Source of the DNA: UBA7236 sp044227505
GTDB taxonomy: Bacteria; Bacteroidota; Bacteroidia; Chitinophagales; BACL12
Direction of reading: 5' to 3'
Assembly (NCBI GenBank): GCA_044227505.1
Contig: JBGAWP010000001.1
Location: 62,001 to 126,000, forward strand
Length of the DNA stretch: 64,000 nt
The notes beneath the pieces are model-generated. The model worked only from the letters and a program-made list of their open reading frames with translations. It was not told where the DNA came from and made no database searches. The translations under genes were made by a program, and so were the position numbers. Below are positions 17,835 through 26,322 of the stretch, in pieces. Position 1 is the first letter of the stretch; every line of letters starts with the position of its first letter.

Positions 17835-20420
17835 ATGCTTAAGAATCTTTACTTACTGTTTCTTTCCTTAATTCTATGTACTATCGTTAACTCCCAGGTT
17901 GTGATTAAAGGCCACGTATCTGAATACGACGGAGGTGCACTTATAGGTGCCACCGTAGTTGAAAAGGGCACTACCAATGGCACCTTGGCCGATGTTGACG
18001 GTAATTTTACCATCACGCTCAGCAGCACTCCTGCAACGCTCGTGTTTACCTATGTGGGTTATGCTACACAGGAGATCGAGGTTACTGCACAAACTACCTT
18101 GCGTGTAATATTGGAGGCAGATTCCTATAGTTTAAGCCAGGTGGAAGTGCTGGGAACCAGAAGTTTGAACAGATCTTCCACCGAAAGTATGGTACCCATT
18201 GATATAATTGATGTTAGTGCATTTACCGCTGCTAATGGTCAATTGGATATGAATCAGTTATTACAATATGCTGCTCCTTCCTTTAATTCCAATCGGCAGA
18301 GCGGAAGTGATGGTGCCGATCATATTGACCCTGCAACATTAAGAGGATTGGGTCCGGATCAAACATTAGTTCTTGTAAATGGAAAAAGATATCATCAATC
18401 ATCTCTTATAAATATTTTTGGTACTCGCGGTAGAGGAAATACAGGAACTGATTTAAATACAATACCTGCTGCCGCAATTGAAAGAATTGAAATTTTACGC
18501 GATGGTGCATCTGCACAATATGGATCAGATGCAATTGCGGGGGTAATCAATATTGTTTTAAAAGATAATGTAAATGAATTTACCGGCAATGTAAATACCT
18601 CCGGAAATCTCGCACAATATAATTTCGACCAGGGTTCCATCGATGGGCAAAATTTGCAAATAAATGGAAATTATGGATTTGATATTGGTGAAAAAGGCTT
18701 TCTGAATGTAACAGCAGATTATCATTATCGCGGACATACAAATCGCGCAGAATTTACCGGCGATTTTCCCGATAATGTGGATGTGCGCAATCAGTATGGT
18801 GATGCTGAGGTTACAGATTTTTCAGCTTGGTTCAATATGAAATATCAGTTAAACGGAAATGCACACTTTTATGCTTTCGGAGGATATAACACTAGAGATG
18901 TTGCCGCTTATGCTTATACAAGAGATGCTGGCAGTCCGAGAAATGTTACTTCACTTTACGAAAAGGGATTTGATCCCGTTATTGCATCCATTGTAACAGA
19001 TAAGTCTGTTTCAGGAGGAATTCGCGGTGATATTCATGGTTGGGATGTTGATTTTAATAATACCTTCGGAGCAAATAAAATGCATTATTATGGAAGAGAA
19101 ACATTAAATGCTTCTATGGGTGATGCATCTCCAACTGAATTTGATGACGGCGGATTTTCATTAGCGCAAAATTCAACTAGTCTTAATTTTACAAAATATT
19201 TTGCCAGCGTTTTACAGGGATTAAATATTGCTTATGGTGCGGAATATCGCATTGATAATTATCAGATCTTTGCAGGCGAAGAAGCTTCATGGTATAATTA
19301 CGGAGCAGTATTAATTGATGGTGAAGATACCATTGGCAGACCTGGCGGTTCACAAGGGTTTCCGGGCTTTCAACCAAAAGATGTAACCAATGAATTCCGC
19401 TCTAATCTCGGAGCTTATTTTGATGTGGAAGCAAATTTTACGGAACAATTTTCTGCGGATGCTGCCTTGCGTTATGAAAATTATTCTGACTTCGGAAATA
19501 CTGTGAATGGAAAATTAGCGGCACGATTTGCAATAAATGAAAAATTTGCATTCAGAGGATCTTTTAGCACAGGTTTCAGAGCACCATCTTTAGCACAAAT
19601 TTATTTTAGTTCCACTTACACAAATGTGGAAGCAGGGGTAATTATTGATGAGGTTATTGCGGATAATAAAAGCACTATTGCCCGTCAACTCGGTATACCC
19701 GCATTAAAACAGGAAGAAAGTATGAATGGCAGTTTTGGATTTACGGCAAAACCAATGACCGGATTATCCTTAACGATAGATGGATATTATATCACCATAA
19801 ATGACCGTATCGTATTAACCGATGGGTTCGGAACAGATGATGATATTATCGGCGGAATTCTATCTGATCTTAATGTTGGTTATGCAAGATTTTTTACCAA
19901 TGCAGTGGACACAAAAACAATGGGTGTGGATGTTATTCTTGCTTATAAAATTTATATGCAGGAAAATGCCCTCACATTTACCTATGCCGGAAATTTTAAT
20001 CAGATGACAATTGAAAATATTTATACCAACGATCTGCTAACCGGAAAGGAAGATAATTATTTCAGTTTGCGTGAGCAATATTTTTTAATTGCAAGTGCTC
20101 CACCTGCTAAAATGAATTTAACAGTAGAATACTCCACGAAAAAATTAAATGCAACATTGCGCGCTAATTATTTCGGCGAGATTAATTTAATTAATTACAG
20201 TGGATTGGAATATACTTATTCAGCTAAAACAACAATTGATGCAAGTATAGGTTACGATATCACTAAAAATTCACATCTGACTATAGGTGCTGCAAACTTA
20301 TTAAACACCTATCCTGATCCAACAGATCCATACGAAACAGAAACCGGTGGTGCCTGGGATGCAGTGCAAATGGGATATAATGGAACGGCGGTGTTTGCGA
20401 AACTTGGGTTTAAGTTTTGA
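17835..20420 (+). CDS. TonB-dependent outer-membrane receptor
   Basis: An 861-residue TonB-dependent transporter. A signal peptide (1-20) precedes a carboxypeptidase-regulatory-like domain (~22-98: VIKGHVSEYDGGALIGATVV ... VGYATQEIEV), the usual N-terminal extension in Bacteroidota. A plug domain follows (~115-250, with GADHIDPATLRGLGPDQTLV, GKRYHQSSLI and the DGASAQYGSDAIAGVINIVL block), then a 22-strand barrel ending in the aromatic terminus FAKLGFKF. No SusD homologue follows, so it is not a SusCD-type glycan pair; siderophore, vitamin or metal uptake is possible but the substrate is unknown. It lies 178 bp downstream of the PDZ gene beyond a terminator, so it is probably transcribed separately. 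Its TGA abuts an ATGAGTA heptamer array. Confidence 0.93.
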   Translation: MLKNLYLLFLSLILCTIVNSQVVIKGHVSEYDGGALIGATVVEKGTTNGTLADVDGNFTITLSSTPATLVFTYVGYATQEIEVTAQTTLRVILEADSYSLSQVEVLGTRSLNRSSTESMVPIDIIDVSAFTAANGQLDMNQLLQYAAPSFNSNRQSGSDGADHIDPATLRGLGPDQTLVLVNGKRYHQSSLINIFGTRGRGNTGTDLNTIPAAAIERIEILRDGASAQYGSDAIAGVINIVLKDNVNEFTGNVNTSGNLAQYNFDQGSIDGQNLQINGNYGFDIGEKGFLNVTADYHYRGHTNRAEFTGDFPDNVDVRNQYGDAEVTDFSAWFNMKYQLNGNAHFYAFGGYNTRDVAAYAYTRDAGSPRNVTSLYEKGFDPVIASIVTDKSVSGGIRGDIHGWDVDFNNTFGANKMHYYGRETLNASMGDASPTEFDDGGFSLAQNSTSLNFTKYFASVLQGLNIAYGAEYRIDNYQIFAGEEASWYNYGAVLIDGEDTIGRPGGSQGFPGFQPKDVTNEFRSNLGAYFDVEANFTEQFSADAALRYENYSDFGNTVNGKLAARFAINEKFAFRGSFSTGFRAPSLAQIYFSSTYTNVEAGVIIDEVIADNKSTIARQLGIPALKQEESMNGSFGFTAKPMTGLSLTIDGYYITINDRIVLTDGFGTDDDIIGGILSDLNVGYARFFTNAVDTKTMGVDVILAYKIYMQENALTFTYAGNFNQMTIENIYTNDLLTGKEDNYFSLREQYFLIASAPPAKMNLTVEYSTKKLNATLRANYFGEINLINYSGLEYTYSAKTTIDASIGYDITKNSHLTIGAANLLNTYPDPTDPYETETGGAWDAVQMGYNGTAVFAKLGFKF

Positions 20421-20720
20421 AATGAGTAATGAGTTATGAGCCTGCCTGCCGACTGCGTCAGCGTCAGGCAGGTAATGAGTGTGATCCGGGTAGGATTATG
20501 CTCACCACTCACCATTTACGTAATAGTCGCAGTCTCAGTAAGCAGTTTTAAGCCAGCTGAGTCTTACTTCGCATTCACGTATGAGTAATGAGCCTGCCTG
20601 CCGACTGCGTCAGCGTCAGGCAGGTAATGAGTTTGATCCGAGTAGGAGTAAGCTCACTACTCACCACTCACTATTCACAAAGGGTGAGTGGTGAATAGTG
20701 AGTAGGGAGTGACTCTATCA
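20421..20720. repeat. Duplicated block: ATGAGTA arrays plus CCTGCCTG palindromes
   Basis: Two tandem ~150-bp blocks with the same order: ATGAGTAATGAG array; a 32-bp imperfect palindrome (CCTGCCTGCCGACTGCG + TCAGCGTCAGGCAGG) at 20441-20472 and 20593-20624; a TAATGAGT / GATCCG linker with GTAGGA; then a CTCACCACTCACC array. The two palindromes are identical. Its start coincides with the TonB-receptor stop codon. Confidence 0.85.
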
Positions 20721-21480
20721 CCGGAAGATATACCTTCGAACCAAGCTGAATAAATAACCAATAACAATCAAAAAATAAAAAACATTTATCGGATCGACTA
20801 CCCGGAAGTCCCTCCTTCGAAGGGAACCTATAGAACAATAATATCGAATACCGAACAAGGAATAAAGAATATTAATCGGATTGACATCCCGGATGATTTT
20901 CCTCCGAAATGAAACTTTCAATGTAAACGAAAAATATACTCCCCTATAGGGTAGGGGGCCCTTCGGATCGACACACTGGAGATTTTCCTCCGTAATAAAC
21001 CCCTTCAACTCCTTCAACCAATCTCACCTCAAAGTTTCAAGTAGAATCGGAATTCCCTCTGTAATGAACCTTGCGAACCCAATTTAATATCGAACCTGCC
21101 TGCCGGTAGGCAGGTAAAGAACAAGGAATAAAGAACCTGTCTGCCGGCAGTCGCCAGGCAGGCATCTAACATGTCGACAATCCTGAAGATTTTCCTCCGC
21201 AACAAACCAAATTAATATCCAATAACAATCAAGAAATAAAAAATAACAATCGGATTCTCTCCCGGATGATTATCCTCCGTAACAAACCCCTTTAACCCCT
21301 TCAACTCCTTCAACCAATCTCGCCTCATGGTTTCAGGTAGAACCGGAGTCTCCCTCCGTAATGAACTCAGAACCTGCCTGACGCTGACGCAGTCGGCAGG
21401 CAGGCCCCGAACCCAGAACTGAAACATGCAGTGATCGACGCAGGAGATCTACTACATGTCAGAACCCCGAACTTTTTTCT
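20721..21480. repeat. Repeat-rich intergenic region with diverged duplications and palindromes
   Basis: No credible gene. Two diverged copies of a ~90-bp unit lie at 20981-21069 and 21268-21366 (shared: CTTCAACTCCTTCAACCAAT, GTTTCARGTAGAAYCGGA, CTCYGTAATGAAC). A second pair shares CCAATAACAATCAARAAATA (near 20757 and 21218). CCTGCCTG palindromes occur at 21095-21114 (20 bp), 21136-21162 (27 bp) and 21373-21404; the last is the exact reverse complement of the copies at 20441 and 20593. On the minus strand both 90-bp copies could encode WLKELKG..GF(I/V)TE(E/D)N, built partly from TTGAAGGGG nonamers, but the frames are short and disagree elsewhere. Confidence 0.75.
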
Positions 21481-21495
21481 CCCCCCTTTAGTTTA

Positions 21496-21503
21496 TACCT
21501 TTG
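21496..21503 (+). promoter_or_regulatory. -7 promoter element of the nfu gene
   Basis: TACCTTTG, a full TAnnTTTG match, 15 nt before ATG 21519. The in-frame TTG at 21501 is part of this element and so cannot be the start. Confidence 0.65.
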
Positions 21504-21518
21504 CAAAAAGAAAAGACT

Positions 21519-22103
21519 ATGAGCAATTTTATCGTAAGCATATATACAGAAGGAACCCCGAACCCTGACAGTTTGAAATTTGTGATGAATAAAATGTTGT
21601 TGACCGGACAAAGTGTCGACTTCGACAGAGGAGATAATGTGAGTTATGCGCCTTTGGCGGAGGAATTATTTAACAAATTCGACTTTATTAAGGGTGTATT
21701 TATCATGAATAACTTCGTAACGGTTAGAAAAGAGGCGGAAATTGATTGGTTTGAAGTGAAATCGGGTATCAGTGAATTTATCAAAAATTATGTGAGCGAG
21801 GGAAAAACCGTAGTTGGTGAAATTCCTGAAATTGATAATATCAGTGGCGAACTGGATGGCGATGCGATCATTGCCAAAATAAAATCCATGTTGGACCAAT
21901 ATGTGAAACCAGCCGTTGAAATGGATGGTGGTGCAATACAGTTCAAATCTTTCGACAATGGAATTGTTACATTGATGATGCAAGGTTCATGCAGCGGATG
22001 TCCTTCTTCTACCGTAACACTAAAATCTGGAATTGAAGGTTTATTAAAACGTATGGTTCCCGAAGTGAAAGAAGTGGTTGCGGAAAGTGCAGAAATAATT
22101 TAA
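21519..22103 (+). CDS. NifU-like Fe-S scaffold/carrier protein (Nfu type)
   Basis: A 194-residue Fe-S cluster scaffold or carrier. The N-terminal Nfu_N domain (~1-90: YTEGTPNPDSLKFVMNKML) is followed by the NifU C-terminal domain (~115-190) with the cluster-binding CxxC in GSCSGCPSSTVTLKSGIEGLL. It is thought to deliver 4Fe-4S clusters to target apoproteins. Nothing around it is an obvious Isc/Suf operon; rlmN, a 4Fe-4S radical SAM enzyme encoded about 3 kb away on the other strand, is a possible client. ATG 21519 is chosen because the upstream TTG lies inside the promoter. A bidirectional terminator follows at 22124-22151. Confidence 0.93.
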   Translation: MSNFIVSIYTEGTPNPDSLKFVMNKMLLTGQSVDFDRGDNVSYAPLAEELFNKFDFIKGVFIMNNFVTVRKEAEIDWFEVKSGISEFIKNYVSEGKTVVGEIPEIDNISGELDGDAIIAKIKSMLDQYVKPAVEMDGGAIQFKSFDNGIVTLMMQGSCSGCPSSTVTLKSGIEGLLKRMVPEVKEVVAESAEII

Positions 22104-22114
22104 ATAATAAGTTG

Positions 22115-23974
22115 CTATTTTATAAACACGATCTTTTTTGAGATCGTGTTTCTTTTTGTAATAAAACTGCATATATATTCTCCGGAGGAAAATTCAGACA
22201 CATTTATTTTCTCTACATACAATCCTGTTTGAGCTGAATAGGAATTCTCAAATATAATTTTACCCTGCAGATCGAAAATGGCGATCTGAAAATCAGTATT
22301 TTCAAAAAGTGCATACTGAATAGTAAGGATATCGTGAACTGGATTGGGATAAGTTCCTAATACCACTATATCAAATTCATTTATATTGATAGATGCAGTG
22401 TCAGGCGCCTGTGGACATTCAGGTGCCAGAGGAATTTTTTTATGTTCGGGTCTTATAGTTGCTGAATCGCTGTGAAATAAAAAATTATCTCCATCCGGAC
22501 AATACCAGCTGTCGTCATAATTATAATTGGTATCGATGGAATTAATATTATTAATGAAATAATAATCGCCCTGTGTTTTTGTTTTGCTGATATCAAGCAT
22601 TAAAAAACCGCGATGTTCAATATCTATAAATTTAATATGCTCATTCATGAGTTGAATTGCATCTTCCGCCCAACCCAATTCCATACTTGGTGAGGTAACG
22701 CTAGGCCCTACAAATTCCACTGCAGCACTACCCAAATGCACACCCGGGCTATAAGAAGGTGTTGCAACATCATTTGCCCAGGAGGAATGAATATCGCCGG
22801 TTAAAATTACTTTATTGGATGGTATGCTATCGCGTAAAAATTGTAAAAATATTTCCTGGTCCTGAGGATAGCCATCCCATTGATCGTCATTGATCGGAAT
22901 TCCGAAAGCTGTTAATGGAGATACCATAACCTGTTGCCCAATCACTTTCCATTGAGCATTCGAATTCTTCAAGTTATTGAATAACCAATTGCGTTGTGTT
23001 AAACTAATAATATGTCGCGAAGTATCATCCCAATTCGTGTCAAAATAATCGAGTTGTTTGTCGCGATCATCAATACGCGTATCTAACACATACAGGTCGG
23101 CGAGGTCGCCGAAATTAAATGCGCGATATGTTTTATTGGGAAATAATGTATCGTTGCTTTTTCTTACCGGCATCCAATCGAAATAGGCGTCTTCGGCACA
23201 ATTTACTCTTTCGTCCCAATCTCCCTCAAATAAAGGTTGGTGATTTACCGCTCCGTCATTATAGGCATTATCTGCAAATTCATGATCATCCCACAGACAA
23301 ATAAATGGAAAATTTTGATGTAAGGTTCTAAGTTGTGCATCTAATTTATATTGTGAATGTCGGGTGTGATAATCAGAAAGATCAATAATTTCATCATCGG
23401 GTTCATAAGGACGGTCCACAGCATTATTATATCCGTATCCGTCGCTTTCATATTCATAAATATAATCCCCTAAGAAAATGACAGCATCAAAATCATTTCT
23501 TTTTGTAATGATATCATACACATTAAAATAACCCGCATTTAAACTTGCACAGGAAATAACTGCAAACCTTATACTGTCAACATCTCCAATTGGTAATGTT
23601 TTAGTGCGACCTGTGAGAGAGTGCAATCCATTGTAAGTAAATTGATAGTAATACCAGGTATTGGCATTTAATCCGCTTACCTCAATATGCAAACAAAAAT
23701 CGCTGTTGATATCCGCCTCAGATGTACCCGAAGCAACTATGGAAGTGAATAATGTATCTGTTGCAACACGCCATGAAACAGAGGGCGTTTCGTCATCTTC
23801 AACAGTAATGCGCGTCCAGATTATAAATCCATCCGCACTTGGATCGCCGGAGGCCACACCATGATAAAATGGCGCCAATAAACTATCCGCTTCACACCTT
23901 ATCTTATAATTAGTTTGGCCGATCGATGCGTGTGTGGAAATAAATAAAAACAGGTATAAAAGTGTATGTTTCAT
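22115..23974 (-). CDS. PhoD-like alkaline phosphatase with T9SS sorting domain
   Basis: A secreted metallophosphoesterase of 619 residues. After a signal peptide (~1-19) comes the PhoD N-terminal domain (FYHGVASGDPSADGFIIWTR), then the catalytic domain with metal-ligand blocks AVISCASLNAGYF, FLGDYIYEY, LWDDHEFADN and ILTGDIHSSW. The final ~80 residues (VVLGTYPNPVHDILTI ... SGEYICSFITKRNTISKKIVFIK) are a type A T9SS sorting domain, so the enzyme should work at or outside the cell surface, releasing phosphate from phosphodiesters or phosphomonoesters. Its start overlaps the stop of the upstream MauE/thioredoxin gene by 4 bp, which indicates translational coupling. Confidence 0.92.
   Translation of the reverse strand: MKHTLLYLFLFISTHASIGQTNYKIRCEADSLLAPFYHGVASGDPSADGFIIWTRITVEDDETPSVSWRVATDTLFTSIVASGTSEADINSDFCLHIEVSGLNANTWYYYQFTYNGLHSLTGRTKTLPIGDVDSIRFAVISCASLNAGYFNVYDIITKRNDFDAVIFLGDYIYEYESDGYGYNNAVDRPYEPDDEIIDLSDYHTRHSQYKLDAQLRTLHQNFPFICLWDDHEFADNAYNDGAVNHQPLFEGDWDERVNCAEDAYFDWMPVRKSNDTLFPNKTYRAFNFGDLADLYVLDTRIDDRDKQLDYFDTNWDDTSRHIISLTQRNWLFNNLKNSNAQWKVIGQQVMVSPLTAFGIPINDDQWDGYPQDQEIFLQFLRDSIPSNKVILTGDIHSSWANDVATPSYSPGVHLGSAAVEFVGPSVTSPSMELGWAEDAIQLMNEHIKFIDIEHRGFLMLDISKTKTQGDYYFINNINSIDTNYNYDDSWYCPDGDNFLFHSDSATIRPEHKKIPLAPECPQAPDTASININEFDIVVLGTYPNPVHDILTIQYALFENTDFQIAIFDLQGKIIFENSYSAQTGLYVEKINVSEFSSGEYICSFITKRNTISKKIVFIK
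22124..22151. terminator. Bidirectional intrinsic terminator between nfu and the phosphatase gene
   Basis: Perfect 10-bp stem AAACACGATC / GATCGTGTTT with an 8-nt T-rich loop and T-rich flank on the plus strand. It overlaps the last codons of the convergent phosphatase gene, so the same hairpin serves nfu and forms the C-terminal coding end (KKIVFIK). Confidence 0.85.
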
Positions 23975-24891
23975 TCTGCTTCAAAAAAATCTTTTATTTC
24001 TTTTTCATTAATGCTTCTGTAATTGTATTGATGCACTACTTTGCCATTTTCCAATAAATAAATACTGGGGACAGATGGCCCGGCAATGGAAAAAAATTGT
24101 TTCATGGGTAAGAAGTCGTAACGGTATTTTTCAGAATTACTCTCCTCCCAAAAGTTGTTCAATAAATTTTCGTCGCCTGTAAATATATAAATAGTATTTT
24201 CAGAAAGGTTGTATTTCTGCGAAATCAATGAAATTTTATTCGCTGCATGTATACAATACTTGCAGGTTACACTGAACATGCATACCATTTTTTTATTTTC
24301 ACCAACATTCAACGTGTCTGATACCGGAGAATCGGCAATACGGGCAGAGATGGTCTCCAATGTATATCCACCGGGTTGCTCCCAATTTATCAAAAAATCG
24401 GGTCGTGATAATACTGGTGGAAGCGCGAAACAAAATACAATGGAAAATAATAAAATATTGGATTGAAATTTAAGTTGAAAAGGGTTTTCTTTTTTTATCA
24501 AAAACAACAACCCGATCAAAATTATATTTTTCACAAGTGATTCTAACGGAGATAAACGAAGCATTTCTCCGAAACAATGGCAGTTTTCTTTTTCACCCCT
24601 GATAACCTGATATAAAAGAAAAAGTGAAAAAATGGTAAGAAGTATAACCGTTATTCGCCAAATAATAGCATACCGAATGTTGGTTATCAATAAAATTCCC
24701 AATAATAATTCAACGCTTATAATTAAGCGGGCTATTATTGCAGCAGTGTTAAAATTAAACCATTGCAGGCTAAAAATGTATAGTTCGAAGGTGTCAATTG
24801 AAACTAACTTAAATATGGCTGATAAAATAAATACAGTTCCAATTAGTATTCTGATGAAATGATGGAAGAATGATTTTGGAATGAATTTCAT
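23971..24891 (-). CDS. MauE/DoxX-like membrane protein fused to a thioredoxin-like domain
   Basis: A 306-residue inner-membrane protein. Four transmembrane helices (~10-140) carry the MauE-type signature ENCHCFG between helices 3 and 4, a paired Cys motif also seen in DoxX/VKOR-like redox proteins. After another hydrophobic segment, a C-terminal thioredoxin-like domain (~185-306) contains CKYC in FSVTCKYCIHAANKI and a cis-Pro-like GPSVPSIYLL. The arrangement suggests transfer of electrons or disulfides across the membrane. It overlaps the downstream PhoD-like gene by 4 bp and follows a small Cys-rich lipoprotein gene by 15 bp. A link to these neighbours is inferred, not shown. Confidence 0.8.
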   Translation of the reverse strand: MKFIPKSFFHHFIRILIGTVFILSAIFKLVSIDTFELYIFSLQWFNFNTAAIIARLIISVELLLGILLITNIRYAIIWRITVILLTIFSLFLLYQVIRGEKENCHCFGEMLRLSPLESLVKNIILIGLLFLIKKENPFQLKFQSNILLFSIVFCFALPPVLSRPDFLINWEQPGGYTLETISARIADSPVSDTLNVGENKKMVCMFSVTCKYCIHAANKISLISQKYNLSENTIYIFTGDENLLNNFWEESNSEKYRYDFLPMKQFFSIAGPSVPSIYLLENGKVVHQYNYRSINEKEIKDFFEAE

Positions 24892-24906
24892 GGTGCTCAG
24901 AAAAAC

Positions 24907-25146
24907 TTAAAAAGGTTCACAATCCACTGTTTTTGTAATTCCGAATTCTGTTGTTTCTGAATCAAAGGCATCGCAGGTTTTGTTTGCATCTCGCCCTTCG
25001 CCTACCAGCGTATAGGTTGTGTCGAAACCGGAAACATCCTGATAACAATCGCATCTGAATTCTTTATCGCAGGAATTTAAAAGTAACACAAATGCAAAAA
25101 GTGTGATAAAGAAAATGAAATATTTTGTTGCTGATTGGAATTTCAT
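24907..25146 (-). CDS. Small cysteine-rich lipoprotein
   Basis: A 79-residue predicted lipoprotein. The signal peptide MKFQSATKYFIFFITLFAFVL leads to the lipobox LLNSC; the mature part holds four more Cys (CDC, then two further) in ~57 residues, enough for two disulfides. I chose ATG 25146, since upstream in-frame codons belong to the overlapping rlmN end. It lies 10 bp after rlmN and 15 bp before the MauE/thioredoxin gene, whose redox domain would be a logical partner for a disulfide-containing lipoprotein. No homologous family is recognised. Confidence 0.75.
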   Translation of the reverse strand: MKFQSATKYFIFFITLFAFVLLLNSCDKEFRCDCYQDVSGFDTTYTLVGEGRDANKTCDAFDSETTEFGITKTVDCEPF

Positions 25147-25156
25147 TTTTAGTGTT

Positions 25157-26197
25157 TTATTTATTTGCCAATTGACCGCAGGCTGCATCAATGTCTTTCC
25201 CTCTGCTTCTTCGAACCACGGCCACAACATTATGTTGTTCGAGATAACTTATAAATTTTTCTCTTTGTTCCACTTTTGATTTGTGAAAATCCGCCTCGCG
25301 AATCGCATTGTATTCAATAATATTTACTTTTGCCGGAACTCTTGCGCATAGGGTCACCAGGTTTTTCGCATCCTCCATACTTTCATTTATTCCGTCAAAC
25401 AAAATATATTCGAAGGTGATGGAATTGCCTGTTTTTTCATAAAAGTAATTTAATGCTTCTACCAGATCATTTAAGTTATTTGCATCATTGATTGGCATTA
25501 ATTTACTTCGTTTAATATCATCTGCAGCATGGAGAGATAATGCAAGATTAAATTTAACATCATCATCCCCCAATTTTTTTATCATTTTTGCCAAACCTGC
25601 AGTGGAAACAGTTATGCGTTTTGCCGAAATATTTAATCCTTCTTCAGAAGTAATTTTATCTATGGCTTCCAAAACATTTTTATAATTCAACAATGGTTCA
25701 CCCATCCCCATAAAAACAATATTGCTCAATGGTTGATCGTGTTCTTTAAGGGCAATTTTATTTAATAATACCACCTGATCATAAATTTCATGTGGTTGCA
25801 AATTCCTTTTTGTTTTAATAAACCCAGTTGCACAAAAGGTGCATCCGAGGTTACATCCCACCTGACTGGATACACAGGCGGTCATTCTGTGTTTTGTGGG
25901 GATGAGAACACCTTCAATAAAATGGCCGTCATGGAGTTGAAAACGACATTTTACAGTGCCATCGTTACTTTTTTGTTCCATGTTGATTTGCAGGGGAAGT
26001 ATTTCAAATTCATCCTCTAAAAGTGCTCTTAGTTCTTTGGAAAGGTTACTCATCTCCTCAAAACGCACAGCACTTTTCTTCCACAACCATTCATGTATTT
26101 GATTGGCTCTGAACTTTTTATCGCCTAAAGCAATGATCTTTTCTGTCAACTCATTCAGGGTTAGATCCCGTATGGCTATTTTTTGCTTTTCCTGCAT
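25157..26197 (-). CDS. rlmN: Dual-specificity 23S rRNA/tRNA adenine-C2 methyltransferase
   Basis: Radical SAM enzyme that methylates C2 of A2503 in 23S rRNA and, in many bacteria, A37 of some tRNAs. 346 residues. The 4Fe-4S motif CxxxCxxC is in SSQVGCNLGCTFCATGF; the second catalytic Cys near the C-terminus is in DIDAACGQLA. GMGEPLLNY and the ITVSTAGL block are also typical. ATG 26197 is preceded closely by a TATCTTTG promoter. The small lipoprotein, MauE/thioredoxin and PhoD genes follow with short spacing, so rlmN may lead a four-gene transcript, although their functions look unrelated. Confidence 0.96.
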   Translation of the reverse strand: MQEKQKIAIRDLTLNELTEKIIALGDKKFRANQIHEWLWKKSAVRFEEMSNLSKELRALLEDEFEILPLQINMEQKSNDGTVKCRFQLHDGHFIEGVLIPTKHRMTACVSSQVGCNLGCTFCATGFIKTKRNLQPHEIYDQVVLLNKIALKEHDQPLSNIVFMGMGEPLLNYKNVLEAIDKITSEEGLNISAKRITVSTAGLAKMIKKLGDDDVKFNLALSLHAADDIKRSKLMPINDANNLNDLVEALNYFYEKTGNSITFEYILFDGINESMEDAKNLVTLCARVPAKVNIIEYNAIREADFHKSKVEQREKFISYLEQHNVVAVVRRSRGKDIDAACGQLANK

Positions 26198-26202
26198 TTA
26201 GG

Positions 26203-26210
26203 CAAAGATA
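26203..26210 (-). promoter_or_regulatory. -7 promoter element of rlmN
   Basis: TATCTTTG on the minus strand, a full TAnnTTTG match, 5 nt before the rlmN ATG; a very short leader is implied. Confidence 0.55.
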
Positions 26211-26322
26211 ACCCTTTAATTGCGTGTGTCTGTCGGATTTCAGTAATCTAAGTCATCGAAAATATTTTGAAATATCGCACAATAGTCGGAACTTCAACCT
26301 CCAAAACAAACCGACTGTAGGA

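Noticed and set aside
20718..21017. Minus-strand ORFs in the repeat-rich region (also 21212-21427)
   Set aside because: They lie in duplicated and palindromic DNA, share only the repeat-encoded peptide and have no credible start context or domain.
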